Below are positions 51,068-60,977 of a stretch of DNA of 64,000 nucleotides, in pieces (position 1 is the stretch's first letter; each line of letters opens with the position of its first letter). A model generated the notes under the pieces. The model did not search any database. It was not told where the DNA came from and saw only the letters and a list, made by a program, of their open reading frames with translations. Where the stretch lies: positions 1-64,000 of the forward strand of contig NZ_JAKSYM010000313.1 in the NCBI RefSeq assembly GCF_022829545.1. The letters are read 5' to 3'. The translations under genes were made by a program, and so were the position numbers. Origin of the DNA: Methylobacterium sp. J-030. GTDB lineage: Bacteria; Pseudomonadota; Alphaproteobacteria; Rhizobiales; Beijerinckiaceae.

Positions 51068-52243
51068 TCAGCCGGCGAGTTCGGCCACGATCGCGTTGAG
51101 AACCGGTGCGCCCCAAGCGGTGACGGCGATGCGGCCGCCGGGACGCCGCTCCAGCAGTCCGTCGCCCGCCAGCATGCCGATCCGGTTGTCGTTGAGGGGC
51201 CGACCCTTCAGGGCGGCGTAGCGCTCCGGATCGATCCCCTCGCGCAGCCGCAGGCCCATCACCAGGAACTCGTCGGCCTGATCGGCCGGCGAAAGCGCCT
51301 CGGTCTCGACGATGCCGTGGCCGTCGCCCTCGACCCGGGCGAGCCACGCCTCGGGCCCGCGCTCTGTCACGGTGCCGATCCGACCCGCCTCGGTGACGAG
51401 GCGCCCGTGCGCGCCGGGACCGATCCCCGCATATTCGCCGTAGCGCCAGTAGAGCAGGTTGTGGCGCGATTCCGCGCCGGGCCGGGCATGGTTCGAAATT
51501 TCGTAGGCGGGCAACCCGGCCCGTGCGCAGAGTTCCTGCGTCACGTCGTAGAGCGCGCGCGCCATGTCGTCGTCCGGGACCACAAGTTTGCCCGCGTTGG
51601 CGAGGCCGTGGAAGGGCGTGCCCGGCTCGATGGTGAGCTGGTACAGGGACAGATGCTCGCCGGCCCGCTCCAGCGCCTCGCCCAGCTCGTCCCGCCACAT
51701 CGCGAGTGTCTGGCCCGGCCGGGCATAGATCAGGTCGAAGGATGTGCGCGCGAAGGTCGCCTGGGCGACGCGGATCGCATCGCGCGCCTGCCCCACGTCG
51801 TGCAAGCGGCCGAGCGCCCGAAGCGATGCGTCGTCCAGCGCCTGCACGCCGAGCGAAACCCGGTTGACCCCGGCTGCGCGATAGCCGCGGAAGCGGGCCG
51901 CCTCCACGCTCGACGGGTTGGCCTCCAGGGTGATCTCCGCGTCCTTCGCCACCGGCCAGTGCGCCGCCACGGCGTCGAGCAGGCCGGCGACCGTGGCGGG
52001 CTGCATCAGCGATGGGGTGCCGCCGCCGAGGAAGATGCTGGTGACGGTGCGGCCGGGCGTCCGCGCGGCGGCATGGTCGATCTCGGCCCGGAAGGCGTCG
52101 AGGAAGCGCGGCTCGTCAACGCGGGCGTGGCGGACGTGGCTGTTGAAGTCGCAGTACGGGCACTTCGCGGCGCAGAAAGGCCAGTGCAGGTAGATGCCGA
52201 AACCCACGTCGCGGGTCGGATGGTCCGGGCCGGTCGCTTGCAT
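51068..52243 (-). CDS. hemW: Radical-SAM heme chaperone HemW
   Basis: This is a 391-aa radical-SAM protein, formerly called HemN-like or coproporphyrinogen-oxidase-like. The cluster motif is Cys24, Cys28 and Cys31 in CAAKCPYCDFN. TSIFLGGGTPSLM, ITLEANPSSVEAARF, GVNRVSLGVQAL and YEISNHARPG follow. It transfers heme to respiratory enzymes rather than oxidising porphyrinogen (family knowledge). The ATG at 52243 is right for the family N-terminus; the frame runs on upstream through rdgB territory. It lies 38 bases after rdgB and completes a rph-rdgB-hemW run. Confidence 0.94.
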   Translation of the reverse strand: MQATGPDHPTRDVGFGIYLHWPFCAAKCPYCDFNSHVRHARVDEPRFLDAFRAEIDHAAARTPGRTVTSIFLGGGTPSLMQPATVAGLLDAVAAHWPVAKDAEITLEANPSSVEAARFRGYRAAGVNRVSLGVQALDDASLRALGRLHDVGQARDAIRVAQATFARTSFDLIYARPGQTLAMWRDELGEALERAGEHLSLYQLTIEPGTPFHGLANAGKLVVPDDDMARALYDVTQELCARAGLPAYEISNHARPGAESRHNLLYWRYGEYAGIGPGAHGRLVTEAGRIGTVTERGPEAWLARVEGDGHGIVETEALSPADQADEFLVMGLRLREGIDPERYAALKGRPLNDNRIGMLAGDGLLERRPGGRIAVTAWGAPVLNAIVAELAG

Positions 52244-52281
52244 GATGGCGGGGATGTGAGCGCCGCAACCCGGTTTGGCAA

Positions 52282-52911
52282 TCAGGCGCCGGGCGCGAGG
52301 CAGGCCCGGCTCAGTTCCACGAAGGCCCGGGCACGGTGCGACAGGCCCTGACCCCGCTGCCAATCGACGCCGTGCTTCTCCTCCGCGCTCATCTCGCCGA
52401 AGGTCCGGTCGTGCCCGTCCGGCCGGAAGATCGGATCGTAGCCGAAGCCGGCCGAGCCGCGGAGTTCCACGAGGTCGCCGAACACCCGGCCCTCGAACAG
52501 CTCGGTGTGGCCGTCCGGCCATGCGAGCACCAGGGCCGAGACGAAATGCGCGCGGCGATCCGATGCGCCGCGCCGGTCGAGTTCCGAAAAGATCCGCGCC
52601 ATGGCGCCGGCAAAGTCCTTGGTCGGGCCGGCCCAGCGGGCGGAAAAGATACCCGGCGCTCCGTCGAGGGCGTCGACGCACAGGCCTGAATCGTCCGCGA
52701 AGGCCGGGAGGCCAGTGGCGTCGGCGGCGGCCTTGGCTTTGATCGCGGCGTTCTCGGCGAACATCGTGCCGGTCTCGTCCGGCTCGGGCAGGCCGAGTTC
52801 GCCGGCCGATACGGCTTCGATCCCGAACGGCGCCAGCAGCGCGCGCATCTCGGCGAGCTTGCCGGCATTGTGCGTGGCGATGACGACCTTCCCCGTCAGC
52901 CGCCGGCTCAC
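52282..52911 (-). CDS. rdgB: XTP/dITP pyrophosphatase (RdgB/HAM1)
   Basis: This is a 209-aa house-cleaning nucleotidase that hydrolyses inosine/xanthosine triphosphates. The start [18 protein letters not shown] is the family signature, followed by [27 protein letters not shown] with metal-binding acids and [21 protein letters not shown] and a C-terminal SHRARA. The start is GTG at 52911, overlapping the rph stop (GTGA), as in many alphaproteobacteria. It lies in the conserved rph-rdgB-hemW run. Confidence 0.95.
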   Translation of the reverse strand: MSRRLTGKVVIATHNAGKLAEMRALLAPFGIEAVSAGELGLPEPDETGTMFAENAAIKAKAAADATGLPAFADDSGLCVDALDGAPGIFSARWAGPTKDFAGAMARIFSELDRRGASDRRAHFVSALVLAWPDGHTELFEGRVFGDLVELRGSAGFGYDPIFRPDGHDRTFGEMSAEEKHGVDWQRGQGLSHRARAFVELSRACLAPGA

Positions 52912-53621
52912 GCGATCGCCTCCTTCTGGAGGGCGACCAGCCGGTCGGTGCCGGCGCGGGCAAGGCGCAGCAGCTCGAGGAGCTGAGCTTCCGAGAACGG
53001 CTCCATCTCGGCGGTGCCCTGCACCTCGACGATGCCGCCGCGGCCGGTGAGCACGAAGTTGGCATCGGTCTCGGCCGCCGAATCCTCGGCGTAGTCGAGA
53101 TCGAGTACCGGCGTGCCCTTGTAGAGGCCGCAGGAGACGGCCGCGACGTGGTCGCGCAGCGGATCGACCGAGATGATCGAGCGCGCCCGCATCCAGCCGA
53201 AGCAATCGTGCAGCGCCACCCAGGCGCCCGTGATCGCGGCGGTGCGGGTGCCGCCATCGGCCTGGATCACGTCGCAATCCACGGTGACCTGCCGTTCGCC
53301 CAGCGCCTGCAGGTTGGTCACGGCCCGGAGCGACCGGCCGATCAGGCGCTGGATCTCCTGTGTCCGCCCCGAGGGCTTGCCGGAACCGATTTCGCGGCGG
53401 GTGCGTTCGTGCGTCGCACGCGGGAGCATGGCGTATTCGGCCGTGACCCAGCCCTTGCCCGAACCGCGCAACCACGGCGGTCCGCGCTCCTCCAGCGAGG
53501 CGGTGCAGAGCACCCGGGTGTTGCCGAAGCTGACGAGGCACGAGCCCTCGGCGTAGCGCGAGACCGCGCGCTCCAGGCTCACGGGCCGCAACTCGTCGGC
53601 GCCACGCTTGGAAGGCCGCAT
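52908..53621 (-). CDS. rph: Ribonuclease PH
   Basis: This is a 237-aa phosphorolytic 3'-5' exoribonuclease that trims tRNA 3' ends. The N-terminal [39 protein letters not shown], the [20 protein letters not shown] arginine-rich active-site segment, [19 protein letters not shown] and [17 protein letters not shown] all match RNase PH. It is divergent from hrcA and first in the rph-rdgB-hemW minus-strand run. Confidence 0.97.
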   Translation of the reverse strand: MRPSKRGADELRPVSLERAVSRYAEGSCLVSFGNTRVLCTASLEERGPPWLRGSGKGWVTAEYAMLPRATHERTRREIGSGKPSGRTQEIQRLIGRSLRAVTNLQALGERQVTVDCDVIQADGGTRTAAITGAWVALHDCFGWMRARSIISVDPLRDHVAAVSCGLYKGTPVLDLDYAEDSAAETDANFVLTGRGGIVEVQGTAEMEPFSEAQLLELLRLARAGTDRLVALQKEAIA

Positions 53622-53762
53622 TGCGGACCCCTTCTGTGAGGAAAGTCGAGGGCCGGGCTCTTAGGCCGCCGGGTCCGCGCCGGCAAGCGGCGCAGGCGAA
53701 CCGCTTGAGACGGATTGATCCCGAGCGGGCGGTTGGACATGATCGGACCACAGGATCAAAGC

Positions 53763-54857
53763 GTGACAGACCCGAACCCGCGATTTCCCGATTGTCCATC
53801 GATGCAAGCGCTTGCCGCGCTCAACGAACGCGCCCGGGAGATCTTCCGGCAGATCGTCGAGAGCTATCTCACCACGGGTGAGCCGGTGGGCTCGCGCAAC
53901 CTCGCGCGAATCCTCCCGATGGCCCTGTCACCGGCGTCGATCCGCAACGTGATGGCGGATCTGGAGCATTCCGGCCTCATCTTCGCGCCGCACACCTCGG
54001 CCGGCCGGCTGCCGACGGAACTCGGCCTGCGCTTCTTCGTCGACGCGATGCTGGAACTCGGCGACGTCGGCCAGGACGAGCAGGCTCGGATCGAGGCGCA
54101 GATGCGGGCCGCGGCCTCGGGCCACACCTTCGATTCGGCGCTGGCCGAAGCCTCCACCATGCTGTCGGGCATCTCGCGCGGCGCCGGCGTGGTGCTGACC
54201 ACCAAGGCGAACGTGAACCTGAAGCACATCGAGTTCGTGCGCCTGGACCCGGCCCGGGCGCTCGTCGTGATGGTCTCCGACGATGGCTCCGTCGAGAATC
54301 GCCTCGTGGACCTGCCGCCCGGCCTGCCCGCCAGCGCGCTGCGGGAGGCGACGAACTTCCTGAACGCCCGCCTCCAGGGCCGGACCCTCGGCTCCCTGCG
54401 CGCGGAGATCGAGGCCGGCCGTCAGGCGATGAAGCGCGAACTCGACGCCCTGACCGAGCGCCTCGTAGATGCCGGGCTCGCGACGCCGGTCGGCCCCACC
54501 GAGGCGCGCCAACTGATCGTGCGCGGGCAGGCGAACCTCCTCGGCGACCTCAAGGCCGCCGAGGATCTGGAGCGTATCCGCCTGCTGTTCAACGATCTGG
54601 AGAGCCAGAAGGACGTCATCGACCTCCTCGCCCGGGCCGAAGGGGGGGACGGCGTGCGCATCTTCATCGGCTCCGAGAACAAGCTGTTCTCGCTCTCGGG
54701 CTCGTCGCTGATCGCCGCGCCGTTCCGGGACGGAGCCCAGAAGATCGTCGGCGTGGTCGGGGTGATCGGGCCGACGCGGCTGAACTACGCACGCATCGTG
54801 CCGATGGTCGATTACACCGCTCGCGTGGTGTCGAAACTTCTGGACGGGGGGCGGTGA
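53763..54857 (+). CDS. hrcA: Heat-inducible transcription repressor HrcA
   Basis: This is a 364-aa repressor (from the GTG at 53763) that controls groESL/dnaK-type heat-shock genes through CIRCE elements. The N-terminal winged helix has [26 protein letters not shown] and [26 protein letters not shown]; the inserted GAF-like effector part and [22 protein letters not shown] end are typical. In-frame ATGs at 53739 and 53715 are alternative starts; an AGGA site precedes the GTG. No CIRCE inverted repeat was seen near it, and grpE is not adjacent downstream. Confidence 0.92.
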   Translation: MTDPNPRFPDCPSMQALAALNERAREIFRQIVESYLTTGEPVGSRNLARILPMALSPASIRNVMADLEHSGLIFAPHTSAGRLPTELGLRFFVDAMLELGDVGQDEQARIEAQMRAAASGHTFDSALAEASTMLSGISRGAGVVLTTKANVNLKHIEFVRLDPARALVVMVSDDGSVENRLVDLPPGLPASALREATNFLNARLQGRTLGSLRAEIEAGRQAMKRELDALTERLVDAGLATPVGPTEARQLIVRGQANLLGDLKAAEDLERIRLLFNDLESQKDVIDLLARAEGGDGVRIFIGSENKLFSLSGSSLIAAPFRDGAQKIVGVVGVIGPTRLNYARIVPMVDYTARVVSKLLDGGR

Positions 54858-55277
54858 CGCGACCGTTGCTGTGCCCGGCGCGGGGCGCGTCATCTTCGGG
54901 AGCGGGATTGGCAGCGGTGACCGCCGATCCCTGGCATTCACCGTTTCCGGTGTTGCCGTGTCCAGAGACGAATGCGCGGCGCAGTGTGACCCGCCGTTCG
55001 CTTTTCTGGACCATGCCGGAGCGATGACCATCCTCTGCACTCCCGGCCGCGCGCGGCCTTCGCAGGTTAGTCGGTCAAGCTCACGACCCGTTTCAGCCGG
55101 CCGGGCTTTCGGAGTAATCATGCATCGGCGGTATGCCAGCGGCTGCTGCACGCTTTGACAAGTTTGCGCCGAACTCGTCAGCTCGCTGCCGAAGGCGACT
55201 CGCTGTCGTGAATGACATTGGCCTGGAAGAGGCGTAGGGCGGCGTCTTCGGCGCGACCTTTGGCGGGACGGATCGAC
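54858..55277. other. Gene-free stretch between hrcA and a LysE gene
   Basis: These 420 bases hold no frame that looks like a protein. A TTGACA at 55155-55160 could be the -35 of the LysE-type gene, with no clear -10. I see no CIRCE element or RNA gene here. Confidence 0.35.
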
Positions 55278-55910
55278 ATGCCTGATCTGGGCAATGACCT
55301 GACTTTTGCTTTCGTCTCGCTGGGCATGGCCCTGACGCCGGGGCCGAATATGGTCTATCTGATCTCCCGCTCGATCGCGCAGGGGCGGACGGCCGGCCTG
55401 ATCTCGCTCGGCGGCATCCTCGCGGGCCATATCGTCTACATGGTGTGTGCAGCCGTGGGCCTGACGGCGCTGCTCATCGCGGTCCCTTACGCCTACGATG
55501 CCGTCCGCCTCGCCGGCGCACTCTACCTCCTGTACCTCGCGTGGCAGGCGGTCCGGCCCAACGGCCGATCCCCGTTCGAGGTCCGCGACCTGCCGAAGGA
55601 CAGCCGGCGCAGGCTCTTCATGATGGGTCTGCTGACCAACCTGCTCAACCCGAAGATCGCGGTCCTGTACCTGTCGCTGCTCCCTCAAATCATCGTCCCC
55701 GAGAACGGAAGCGTGCTAGCCCAGGCTCTGATCTTTTGCGGCACGCAGCTCGCCGTCAGCGTGGGGATGAATGCCGTCTTCGTCCTTGCCGCCGGGACGA
55801 TCGCCGCATTCTTCAACCAGCGCCCGCTCTGGAGCGTCGTGCAGCGCTGGGTGATGGGGACGGTGCTGGCGTCGCTCGCGGTCCGCATGGTGGCCGACGC
55901 TCACCGCTGA
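55278..55910 (+). CDS. LysE/RhtB-family amino acid exporter
   Basis: This is a 210-aa inner-membrane exporter with about six helices. The family N-terminus FVSLGMALTPGPNMVYLISRSIAQG, GILAGHIVYMVCAAVGLTALL, LAGALYLLYLAWQAVRP and GLLTNLLNPKIAVLYLSLLPQ are clear. Members export lysine, threonine, homoserine lactone or related compounds; which one is unknown. The ATG at 55278 is chosen, since upstream in-frame codons give a basic leader. It ends near a strong hairpin facing the DUF1236 gene. Confidence 0.92.
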   Translation: MPDLGNDLTFAFVSLGMALTPGPNMVYLISRSIAQGRTAGLISLGGILAGHIVYMVCAAVGLTALLIAVPYAYDAVRLAGALYLLYLAWQAVRPNGRSPFEVRDLPKDSRRRLFMMGLLTNLLNPKIAVLYLSLLPQIIVPENGSVLAQALIFCGTQLAVSVGMNAVFVLAAGTIAAFFNQRPLWSVVQRWVMGTVLASLAVRMVADAHR

Positions 55911-55960
55911 TCGCGCCGCGATCGGCGGTGATACGTCCATCGTGCGGCCCGGTGGTCAAC

Positions 55961-55996
55961 GCCGCACGCCGAAACAAGGTCGGTCCGGCGTGCGGC
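55961..55996. terminator. Convergent terminator between the LysE and DUF1236 genes
   Basis: GCCGCACGCCG (55961-55971) and CGGCGTGCGGC (55986-55996) form a perfect 11-base stem with a 14-base loop in the 102-base gap between two converging genes. There is no T-tract, as usual for this GC-rich genome. Confidence 0.6.
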
Positions 55997-56012
55997 ATTC
56001 GTCGTGGGCCGG

Positions 56013-56741
56013 TCAGCCCGGGATCACGTCCACGATCTCGTAGGTGTCGGGATCGACGATCACGATGTCATCGCGCACCAGGACGAAGTCGTAGCCCTCG
56101 TATTCCGGCACGATCTCGACGAGGGACGGCGGCAGCCGGTGCAGGCCCACCGAGCGCGGGATCGCCGTGCCGACCGCCAGACCGAAGGCGACGTCCCGGA
56201 GCGGCGAGACGCCCAGGCGGGTGATTGACGAGCGGAACTCGGTGCGCTGCCGCGTGTCGAGCCGGCCCGCCGCACCGCGGACCGAGCCGCCATCACGCAC
56301 GCCTGCACGGCCTCCGCGCTCACCGGCGGGACCACGTTCACCGGCGGGACCGCGGCCGCCCTGATCGGGCCCGGCATCGCGGTTGCCGCGCTCTCCGCCC
56401 GGTCCGGGCTGCCGCGCGCCGCGCTCAGCCGGTCCGCCGCGCTCGTTCGCACCGCCGACGCGGCCAGGCCCTTCGGCACCGCGCCCACCGGGTCCACCCG
56501 GCTCGGCACTGCGCTGGCCACCCTCGGCCCCGCCCCGCATGCCGCCGCCTGCTCCGCCCTGACCGGCGCCGCCACCCCCCGGACCACCGCCGCCGGCCGG
56601 ACCAGCGCCGGCGCCAGGCGGTCCCCCGCCTCCACCGGGCCCGCCGCCCCCGGGACCGCCCGGTCCGCCCTGCGCGAACGCGGTCGCCGCCCCCGCGACG
56701 ACGATGGCAAATGCCACCGTGTCCATCACAATCCGCTTCAT
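56013..56741 (-). CDS. DUF1236 protein with long Gly/Pro-rich (collagen-like) region
   Basis: This is a 242-aa protein. A signal peptide (DTVAFAIVVAGAATAFAQ) is followed by roughly 120 residues of Gly/Pro/Ala-rich sequence (GGPGGPGGGGPGGGG and many PGG or GER units), then a C-terminal DUF1236 domain ending EYEGYDFVLVRDDIVIVDPD-TYEIVDVIPG. DUF1236 is common in Hyphomicrobiales and has no defined role. The low-complexity centre is encoded by GC-rich repeats and likely varies in length between strains (inference). GGAGGAGAGG precedes the ATG at 56741. It is divergent from an MHS transporter. Confidence 0.85.
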   Translation of the reverse strand: MKRIVMDTVAFAIVVAGAATAFAQGGPGGPGGGGPGGGGGPPGAGAGPAGGGGPGGGGAGQGGAGGGMRGGAEGGQRSAEPGGPGGRGAEGPGRVGGANERGGPAERGARQPGPGGERGNRDAGPDQGGRGPAGERGPAGERGGRAGVRDGGSVRGAAGRLDTRQRTEFRSSITRLGVSPLRDVAFGLAVGTAIPRSVGLHRLPPSLVEIVPEYEGYDFVLVRDDIVIVDPDTYEIVDVIPG

Positions 56742-56979
56742 GGCCTCTCCTCCAGCCTTCGTGGGAGCGCCATCGGCGCCCGGACCGGCCCGCAACGGCC
56801 CCCCGGGGTAAACCGTTCCGGACGCTGCGACTGCGGCAGTGCCGCGGATGACAGGCGCCGAGCGCGTCCTGAGGAAAGAATCATCACGGACTTGCGATCA
56901 CGGTCATCAGCTGTAACGTCGGATCGTACGAAGAAGAGGCCGGCAGTCGCCGTGCCATAAAGCGATCGACGGAGACGCC

Positions 56980-58344
56980 ATGTCCGCCTTGCGAGACGAT
57001 ACGATCGGTATCGCACCGGGCACATACGACGATGCCGCCGACCGGAAGCGGCGCATCTGGGCGATCGTCGGCTCGTCCTCGGGCAATCTGGTCGAGTGGT
57101 ACGACTTCTACTGCTACGCATTCTTCGCGCTCTACTTCGCGCCGGCCTTCTTCCCGAAGGGCGATTCCACCAGCCAGCTGCTCCAGACCGCCGGCATCTT
57201 CGCCGTCGGCTTCTTCATGCGTCCGGTCGGGGGGTGGCTGTTCGGGCGGATCGCCGACCGGGTCGGGCGGCGGACCTCGATGGTCATCTCCGTGCTGATG
57301 ATGTGCTTCGGCTCGCTGCTGATCGGCGTGTTGCCGACCTACGCGCATGTCGGCACCCTGGCGCCCGTGCTGCTGCTCCTCGCCCGCATGCTCCAGGGCC
57401 TCTCGGTCGGCGGCGAGTACGGTACCTCGGCGACTTACATGAGCGAGGTGGCGATCAAGGGGAAACGCGGCTTCTTCGCCTCGTTCCAGTACGTGACGCT
57501 GATCGGCGGGCAGCTCCTCGCCTCGCTGGTCCTCGTCGTGCTCCAGACCGTGATGACCGGTCCCGAACTCACCGCCTGGGGCTGGCGCATCCCGTTCTTC
57601 ATCGGCGCCGGGCTTGCCATCGTGGCGCTCTATCTCCGGCGCTCGCTGGCCGAGACCAAGGGCAGCGGCGACAAGGAGAGCGCCGGCACCTTCGCCGAGT
57701 TGTTCAAGCACTGGCGGGCGTTCCTCGTGGTCGTGGCCTACACGGCCGGCGGCAGCTTGAGCTTCTATACGTTCACGACCTACATGCAGAAGTATCTCGT
57801 CAACACCGCCGGCATGCCGAAAACATCGGCCTCGCAGGTCATGACCGTGGTGCTGTTCGTCTACATGGCGATCCAGCCGATCTTCGGAGCGCTGTCCGAC
57901 AAGATCGGCCGCAAGGCCAACATGCTGCTCTACAGCGGCCTTGGAACGCTCATGGTCGTGCCGCTGATGACGGCGCTCGGCACCAACAAGGACCCGTATC
58001 TCGCCTTCGCGCTGATCACGCTGGGGCTGGCCGTGGTGTCGTTCTACACGGGCATCAGCGGCATCGTGAAGGCCGAACTGTTCCCGACCAACGTGCGCGC
58101 GCTCGGCGTCGGTCTGTCCTACGCGATCGCCAACGCCATCTTCGGCGGCACCGCCGAGTTCGTCGCCCTGTGGTTCAAGGACAACGGCATGGAGAGCACG
58201 TTCTTCTGGTACGTGACCGTGCTGATGGCGATCGCCTTCGTGGCGTCGCTGATCATGCCGAACCCGAAGGTGCATGGTTATCTCGACGGCGCCGGCACCG
58301 TCGAGGAGGCGCTGGGCAAGAAGTCCCGCTTCGCGCACGCCTGA
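56980..58344 (+). CDS. MFS transporter, metabolite:H+ symporter (MHS) family, KgtP-like
   Basis: This is a 454-aa, 12-helix carrier. [20 protein letters not shown] at TM1 and the loop [13 protein letters not shown] are the MHS signature, with [20 protein letters not shown] in TM4. [13 protein letters not shown] is the second-half loop. KgtP (2-oxoglutarate), ProP and ShiA are relatives; the closest by eye is the dicarboxylate/2-oxoglutarate group. It stands alone with a divergent DUF1236 gene. No regulator is adjacent. Confidence 0.92.
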   Translation: MSALRDDTIGIAPGTYDDAADRKRRIWAIVGSSSGNLVEWYDFYCYAFFALYFAPAFFPKGDSTSQLLQTAGIFAVGFFMRPVGGWLFGRIADRVGRRTSMVISVLMMCFGSLLIGVLPTYAHVGTLAPVLLLLARMLQGLSVGGEYGTSATYMSEVAIKGKRGFFASFQYVTLIGGQLLASLVLVVLQTVMTGPELTAWGWRIPFFIGAGLAIVALYLRRSLAETKGSGDKESAGTFAELFKHWRAFLVVVAYTAGGSLSFYTFTTYMQKYLVNTAGMPKTSASQVMTVVLFVYMAIQPIFGALSDKIGRKANMLLYSGLGTLMVVPLMTALGTNKDPYLAFALITLGLAVVSFYTGISGIVKAELFPTNVRALGVGLSYAIANAIFGGTAEFVALWFKDNGMESTFFWYVTVLMAIAFVASLIMPNPKVHGYLDGAGTVEEALGKKSRFAHA

Positions 58345-58393
58345 GGGCGGCCGCGCCGCGCTGGACCGGGCGACCCATTCGCGCTGATATACC

Positions 58394-58420
58394 CCCGCGG
58401 ACGCGCGAGACGTCCGCGGG
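58394..58420 (+). promoter_or_regulatory. Hairpin abutting a ribosome binding site
   Basis: CCCGCGGACG (58394-58403) and CGTCCGCGGG (58411-58420) form a perfect 10-base stem with a 7-base loop. Its 3' arm shares GGG with the ribosome site GGGAGGA (58418-58424) of the hydrolase gene starting at 58429. It may end the MHS transporter transcript, or limit translation of the next gene if read through. Confidence 0.5.
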
Positions 58421-58428
58421 AGGACATC

Positions 58429-59610
58429 ATGCTGAGGAAGACCACCGCAGGGGTCTTGGCCCTGCTCTGCCTCGCCGCCGGACCGGCTCCGCGGGCCGCC
58501 GAACAGGGGTCGGCCTCGGCACCGTTCAAGCCGCATCAGACGAGCGGCTACTTCTTTGTTGGCGGCGGCTATGCCGGCGCGAATGGCAAGACCACGGCCC
58601 TCGGGCAGATGTTCGTGGAATACCGCGCGCCGGAGCGGATCACGCAGCCCTACCCGGTCGTCATGGTGCACGGCACCGCGCAGTCCGGAACGAACTTCCT
58701 CGGCACGCCCGATGGCCGGCCCGGCTGGGCGGACCGGTTCGCCGCGAAGGGCTTCGCGGTGTATGTCGTGGATCAGGTCGGACGGGGCCGCTCCGGTGGC
58801 GATCCGGATACCTATGGTCCCTATGCCCGCCTTCCGGTCGAAGATCTGGAGACCGTCTTCACCGGGCAGGAACGCTTCTCGCTCTATCCGCAGGCAAAGC
58901 TGCACAGCCAGTGGCCGGGCGGCCCGGGGGTGCGCGGCAACGCCGCCTTCGATCAGTTCTACCTCTCGCAAATCCCCTATATCGCCAGCGCGCTGAGAAC
59001 CGAGGAGTTGGTCGATCCGGCACTGATCGCGCTCCTTGAGAAGATCGGCCCCGCGATCCTTGTCACGCATTCGCAGGCCGGGGTCTTCGGCTGGGCGGTG
59101 TCGGACCAGCGACCTGACCTTGTGAAGGCGCATGTCGCCGTGGAGCCAAACGGGCCGACCTTCTACGACATCCGGTTCAAGGGCGGCGCCGACTGGTACG
59201 AGCGCGTCGGCGACGCACGCGCCCGGCCCTACGGCATCACCCGGGTCCCGCTGCATTTCGAGCCGCCGGTGCGTGGCCCGACCGACCTCACCGTCATGCA
59301 GGCCGAGACGGCGGCCGCGCCCGACAAGATCCGCTGCTGGCTTCAGGCGGAGCCTGTCCGTACCCTTCCGAACCTCGCCCGGGTGCCTGCCGTGATCGTC
59401 ACCGCCGAGGCCTCGTTCCGCGCCACGATGGATGATTGCACCGCGGCGTTCCTCACCCAGGCCGGCGCCAGGCCGGACCGGCTCGACCTCGCCGAGCACG
59501 GCATCCATGGAAACGGCCACATGATGATGCTGGAGTCCAACAGCGACGCGGTGGCGGATGCGATCCTCGACTGGATCGTGGGGCGGATCCAGGCGCCGGC
59601 CCGGCCTTAA
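58429..59610 (+). CDS. Secreted alpha/beta hydrolase
   Basis: This is a 393-aa protein with a signal peptide (TAGVLALLCLAAGPAPRAA). The alpha/beta hydrolase core has the oxyanion HG in VMVHGTAQSGTNF, a nucleophile elbow in LVTHSQAGVFGWAVS (Ser within S-Q-A-G), and a late catalytic histidine in GIHGNGHMMMLESN. Esterase or lactonase activity is likely; the substrate is unknown. GGGAGGA lies 4 bases before the ATG. The gene is short of the MHS transporter by 84 bases, same strand, with a hairpin between. Confidence 0.85.
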   Translation: MLRKTTAGVLALLCLAAGPAPRAAEQGSASAPFKPHQTSGYFFVGGGYAGANGKTTALGQMFVEYRAPERITQPYPVVMVHGTAQSGTNFLGTPDGRPGWADRFAAKGFAVYVVDQVGRGRSGGDPDTYGPYARLPVEDLETVFTGQERFSLYPQAKLHSQWPGGPGVRGNAAFDQFYLSQIPYIASALRTEELVDPALIALLEKIGPAILVTHSQAGVFGWAVSDQRPDLVKAHVAVEPNGPTFYDIRFKGGADWYERVGDARARPYGITRVPLHFEPPVRGPTDLTVMQAETAAAPDKIRCWLQAEPVRTLPNLARVPAVIVTAEASFRATMDDCTAAFLTQAGARPDRLDLAEHGIHGNGHMMMLESNSDAVADAILDWIVGRIQAPARP

Positions 59611-59665
59611 CCGATCGCTTACCCTGCGCCGGCGAGGATACCCTCGTCATCCGACGAGGAATTGC

Positions 59666-59947
59666 ATGACCGATATGACCGACACCGTGGGCGTCGCGGG
59701 CGACCGGATCCGCTCGATCATCGAGCGCATCGAGCGGCTGGACGAAGAGATCAAGGACCTGATGGAGGCCAAGAAGGAGATCTTCGCCGAGGCCAAGGGC
59801 GAGGGCCTGGACGTCAAGATCCTCAAGGAGATCCTGAAGATCCGCAAGCAGGACAAGGACGAACGCGACGAGCACGAGACGCTGCTCGACGTGTACCTCC
59901 GGGCGATGGATGCGCCCGCCCCGGCCCCAATGGCGGCGGCCGCCTGA
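59666..59947 (+). CDS. gapR: Nucleoid-associated protein GapR (DUF2312)
   Basis: This is a 93-aa coiled-coil protein of the DUF2312 family. The core is VGVAGDRIRSIIERIERLDE, IKDLMEAKKEIFAEAKGEGLD and LKEILKIRKQDKDERDEHET, matching GapR of Caulobacter, which clamps overtwisted DNA ahead of replication and transcription to help topoisomerases. A GACGAGGA ribosome site precedes the ATG at 59666; the frame is open upstream but within the hydrolase gene. It is convergent with purC. Confidence 0.95.
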   Translation: MTDMTDTVGVAGDRIRSIIERIERLDEEIKDLMEAKKEIFAEAKGEGLDVKILKEILKIRKQDKDERDEHETLLDVYLRAMDAPAPAPMAAAA

Positions 59948-59964
59948 GCCTTCGCGCACAACCC

Positions 59965-59987
59965 GGGGCGGCGCGGTGTGCCGCCCC
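59965..59987. terminator. Convergent terminator between gapR and purC
   Basis: GGGGCGGC (59965-59972) and GCCGCCCC (59980-59987) form an 8-base stem with a 7-base loop, immediately before the purC stop codon. It fills most of the 40-base gap between the two converging genes. Confidence 0.55.
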
Positions 59988-60977
59988 TTACCGGTCCGGA
60001 TTGGCCGCCAGATAGGCGTCGAGGTTGCGGCGCACCCGATCGAGCGGCACCTCGGACGGGTCCGGCAGGACGAAGCGTGCTCCGGTGATGATTTCGTAGG
60101 CCCTGATGTAGACCGCGGCGGTCTCGAGAACCACGTCCGCCGGAATCTCGGGGATCGGCTCGCGATAGGGATCACAGCGCGCCACGACCCAGTTGCGCAC
60201 GAAATCCTTGTCGAAACTCTCGGGCGCGGCCCCGCGGCCGAAGCGATCGGCATAGCTCTGCGCGAACCAGTAACGGCTGCTGTCCGGGGTGTGGATCTCG
60301 TCCGCCAGGACGATCCGGCCCTCAGCGTCCGTGCCGAACTCGTACTTGGTGTCCGCCAGGATCAGGCCGCGCTCCGCCGCCACGGCCTGCCCCCGGGCGA
60401 ACAGGGCCAGAGCCGCGTCCGAGACGACGCGCCACTGCTCCGCACTCAGCAGGCCGCGAGCCAGGATCTCGGTCTCCGTCAGGGGTTCGTCGTGGCCGCC
60501 GTCGAAGGCCTTGGTGGTCGGCGTGATGATCGGGACCGGCAGCTGCTCATTCGGGCGCATTCCGTCGGGGAAGCGATGCCCGTACATCTCCCGTTCGCCG
60601 GCCCGGTACCGGGTCAACACGGAGGTCGAGGTCGTGCCGGCGAGATAGCCGCGGACCACCACCTCCACCGGCAGGATCTCGAGGCGCCGACCGACCACGA
60701 CGTTGGGATCCGGGTAGGCCAGGACGTGGTTCGGGCACAGATCAACGGTCTGCTCGAACCAGAAGCGCGCGGTTTGTGTCAGCACCCGCCCCTTGAACGG
60801 GATCGCGGCGAGCGCGCGGTCGAACGCGCTGATCCGGTCGGTGGTGATCAGGATGCGCCGTCCGTCCGGAAGATCGTAATTGTCCCGGACCTTCCCGCGG
60901 TAGTGGTCCGGCAATCCGGACAGCGTCGCCTCGGCCAGGACCTGATGCGCGTGCGGGGCGAGATCGGCCGTGTTCAT
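59988..60977 (-). CDS. purC: Phosphoribosylaminoimidazole-succinocarboxamide synthase
   Basis: This is a 329-aa ATP-dependent enzyme of purine synthesis that joins aspartate to [36 protein letters not shown] is the N-terminal signature; [49 protein letters not shown] and [11 protein letters not shown] follow. It is of the longer (about 300-330 aa) type. No other pur gene is adjacent. The 336-base gap upstream (60978-61313) holds the divergent promoters and no gene. Confidence 0.96.
   Translation of the reverse strand: MNTADLAPHAHQVLAEATLSGLPDHYRGKVRDNYDLPDGRRILITTDRISAFDRALAAIPFKGRVLTQTARFWFEQTVDLCPNHVLAYPDPNVVVGRRLEILPVEVVVRGYLAGTTSTSVLTRYRAGEREMYGHRFPDGMRPNEQLPVPIITPTTKAFDGGHDEPLTETEILARGLLSAEQWRVVSDAALALFARGQAVAAERGLILADTKYEFGTDAEGRIVLADEIHTPDSSRYWFAQSYADRFGRGAAPESFDKDFVRNWVVARCDPYREPIPEIPADVVLETAAVYIRAYEIITGARFVLPDPSEVPLDRVRRNLDAYLAANPDR

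Noticed and set aside
53640-53762. Possible CIRCE operator near hrcA
   Set aside because: No TTAGCACTC-type inverted repeat was found in the gap or just downstream.
56884-59520. An 878-codon minus-strand frame opposite the MHS transporter and hydrolase
   Set aside because: Very long antisense frames are expected at this GC content; the translation is His/Arg/Gly-rich with no domain, while the plus strand encodes two clear proteins.
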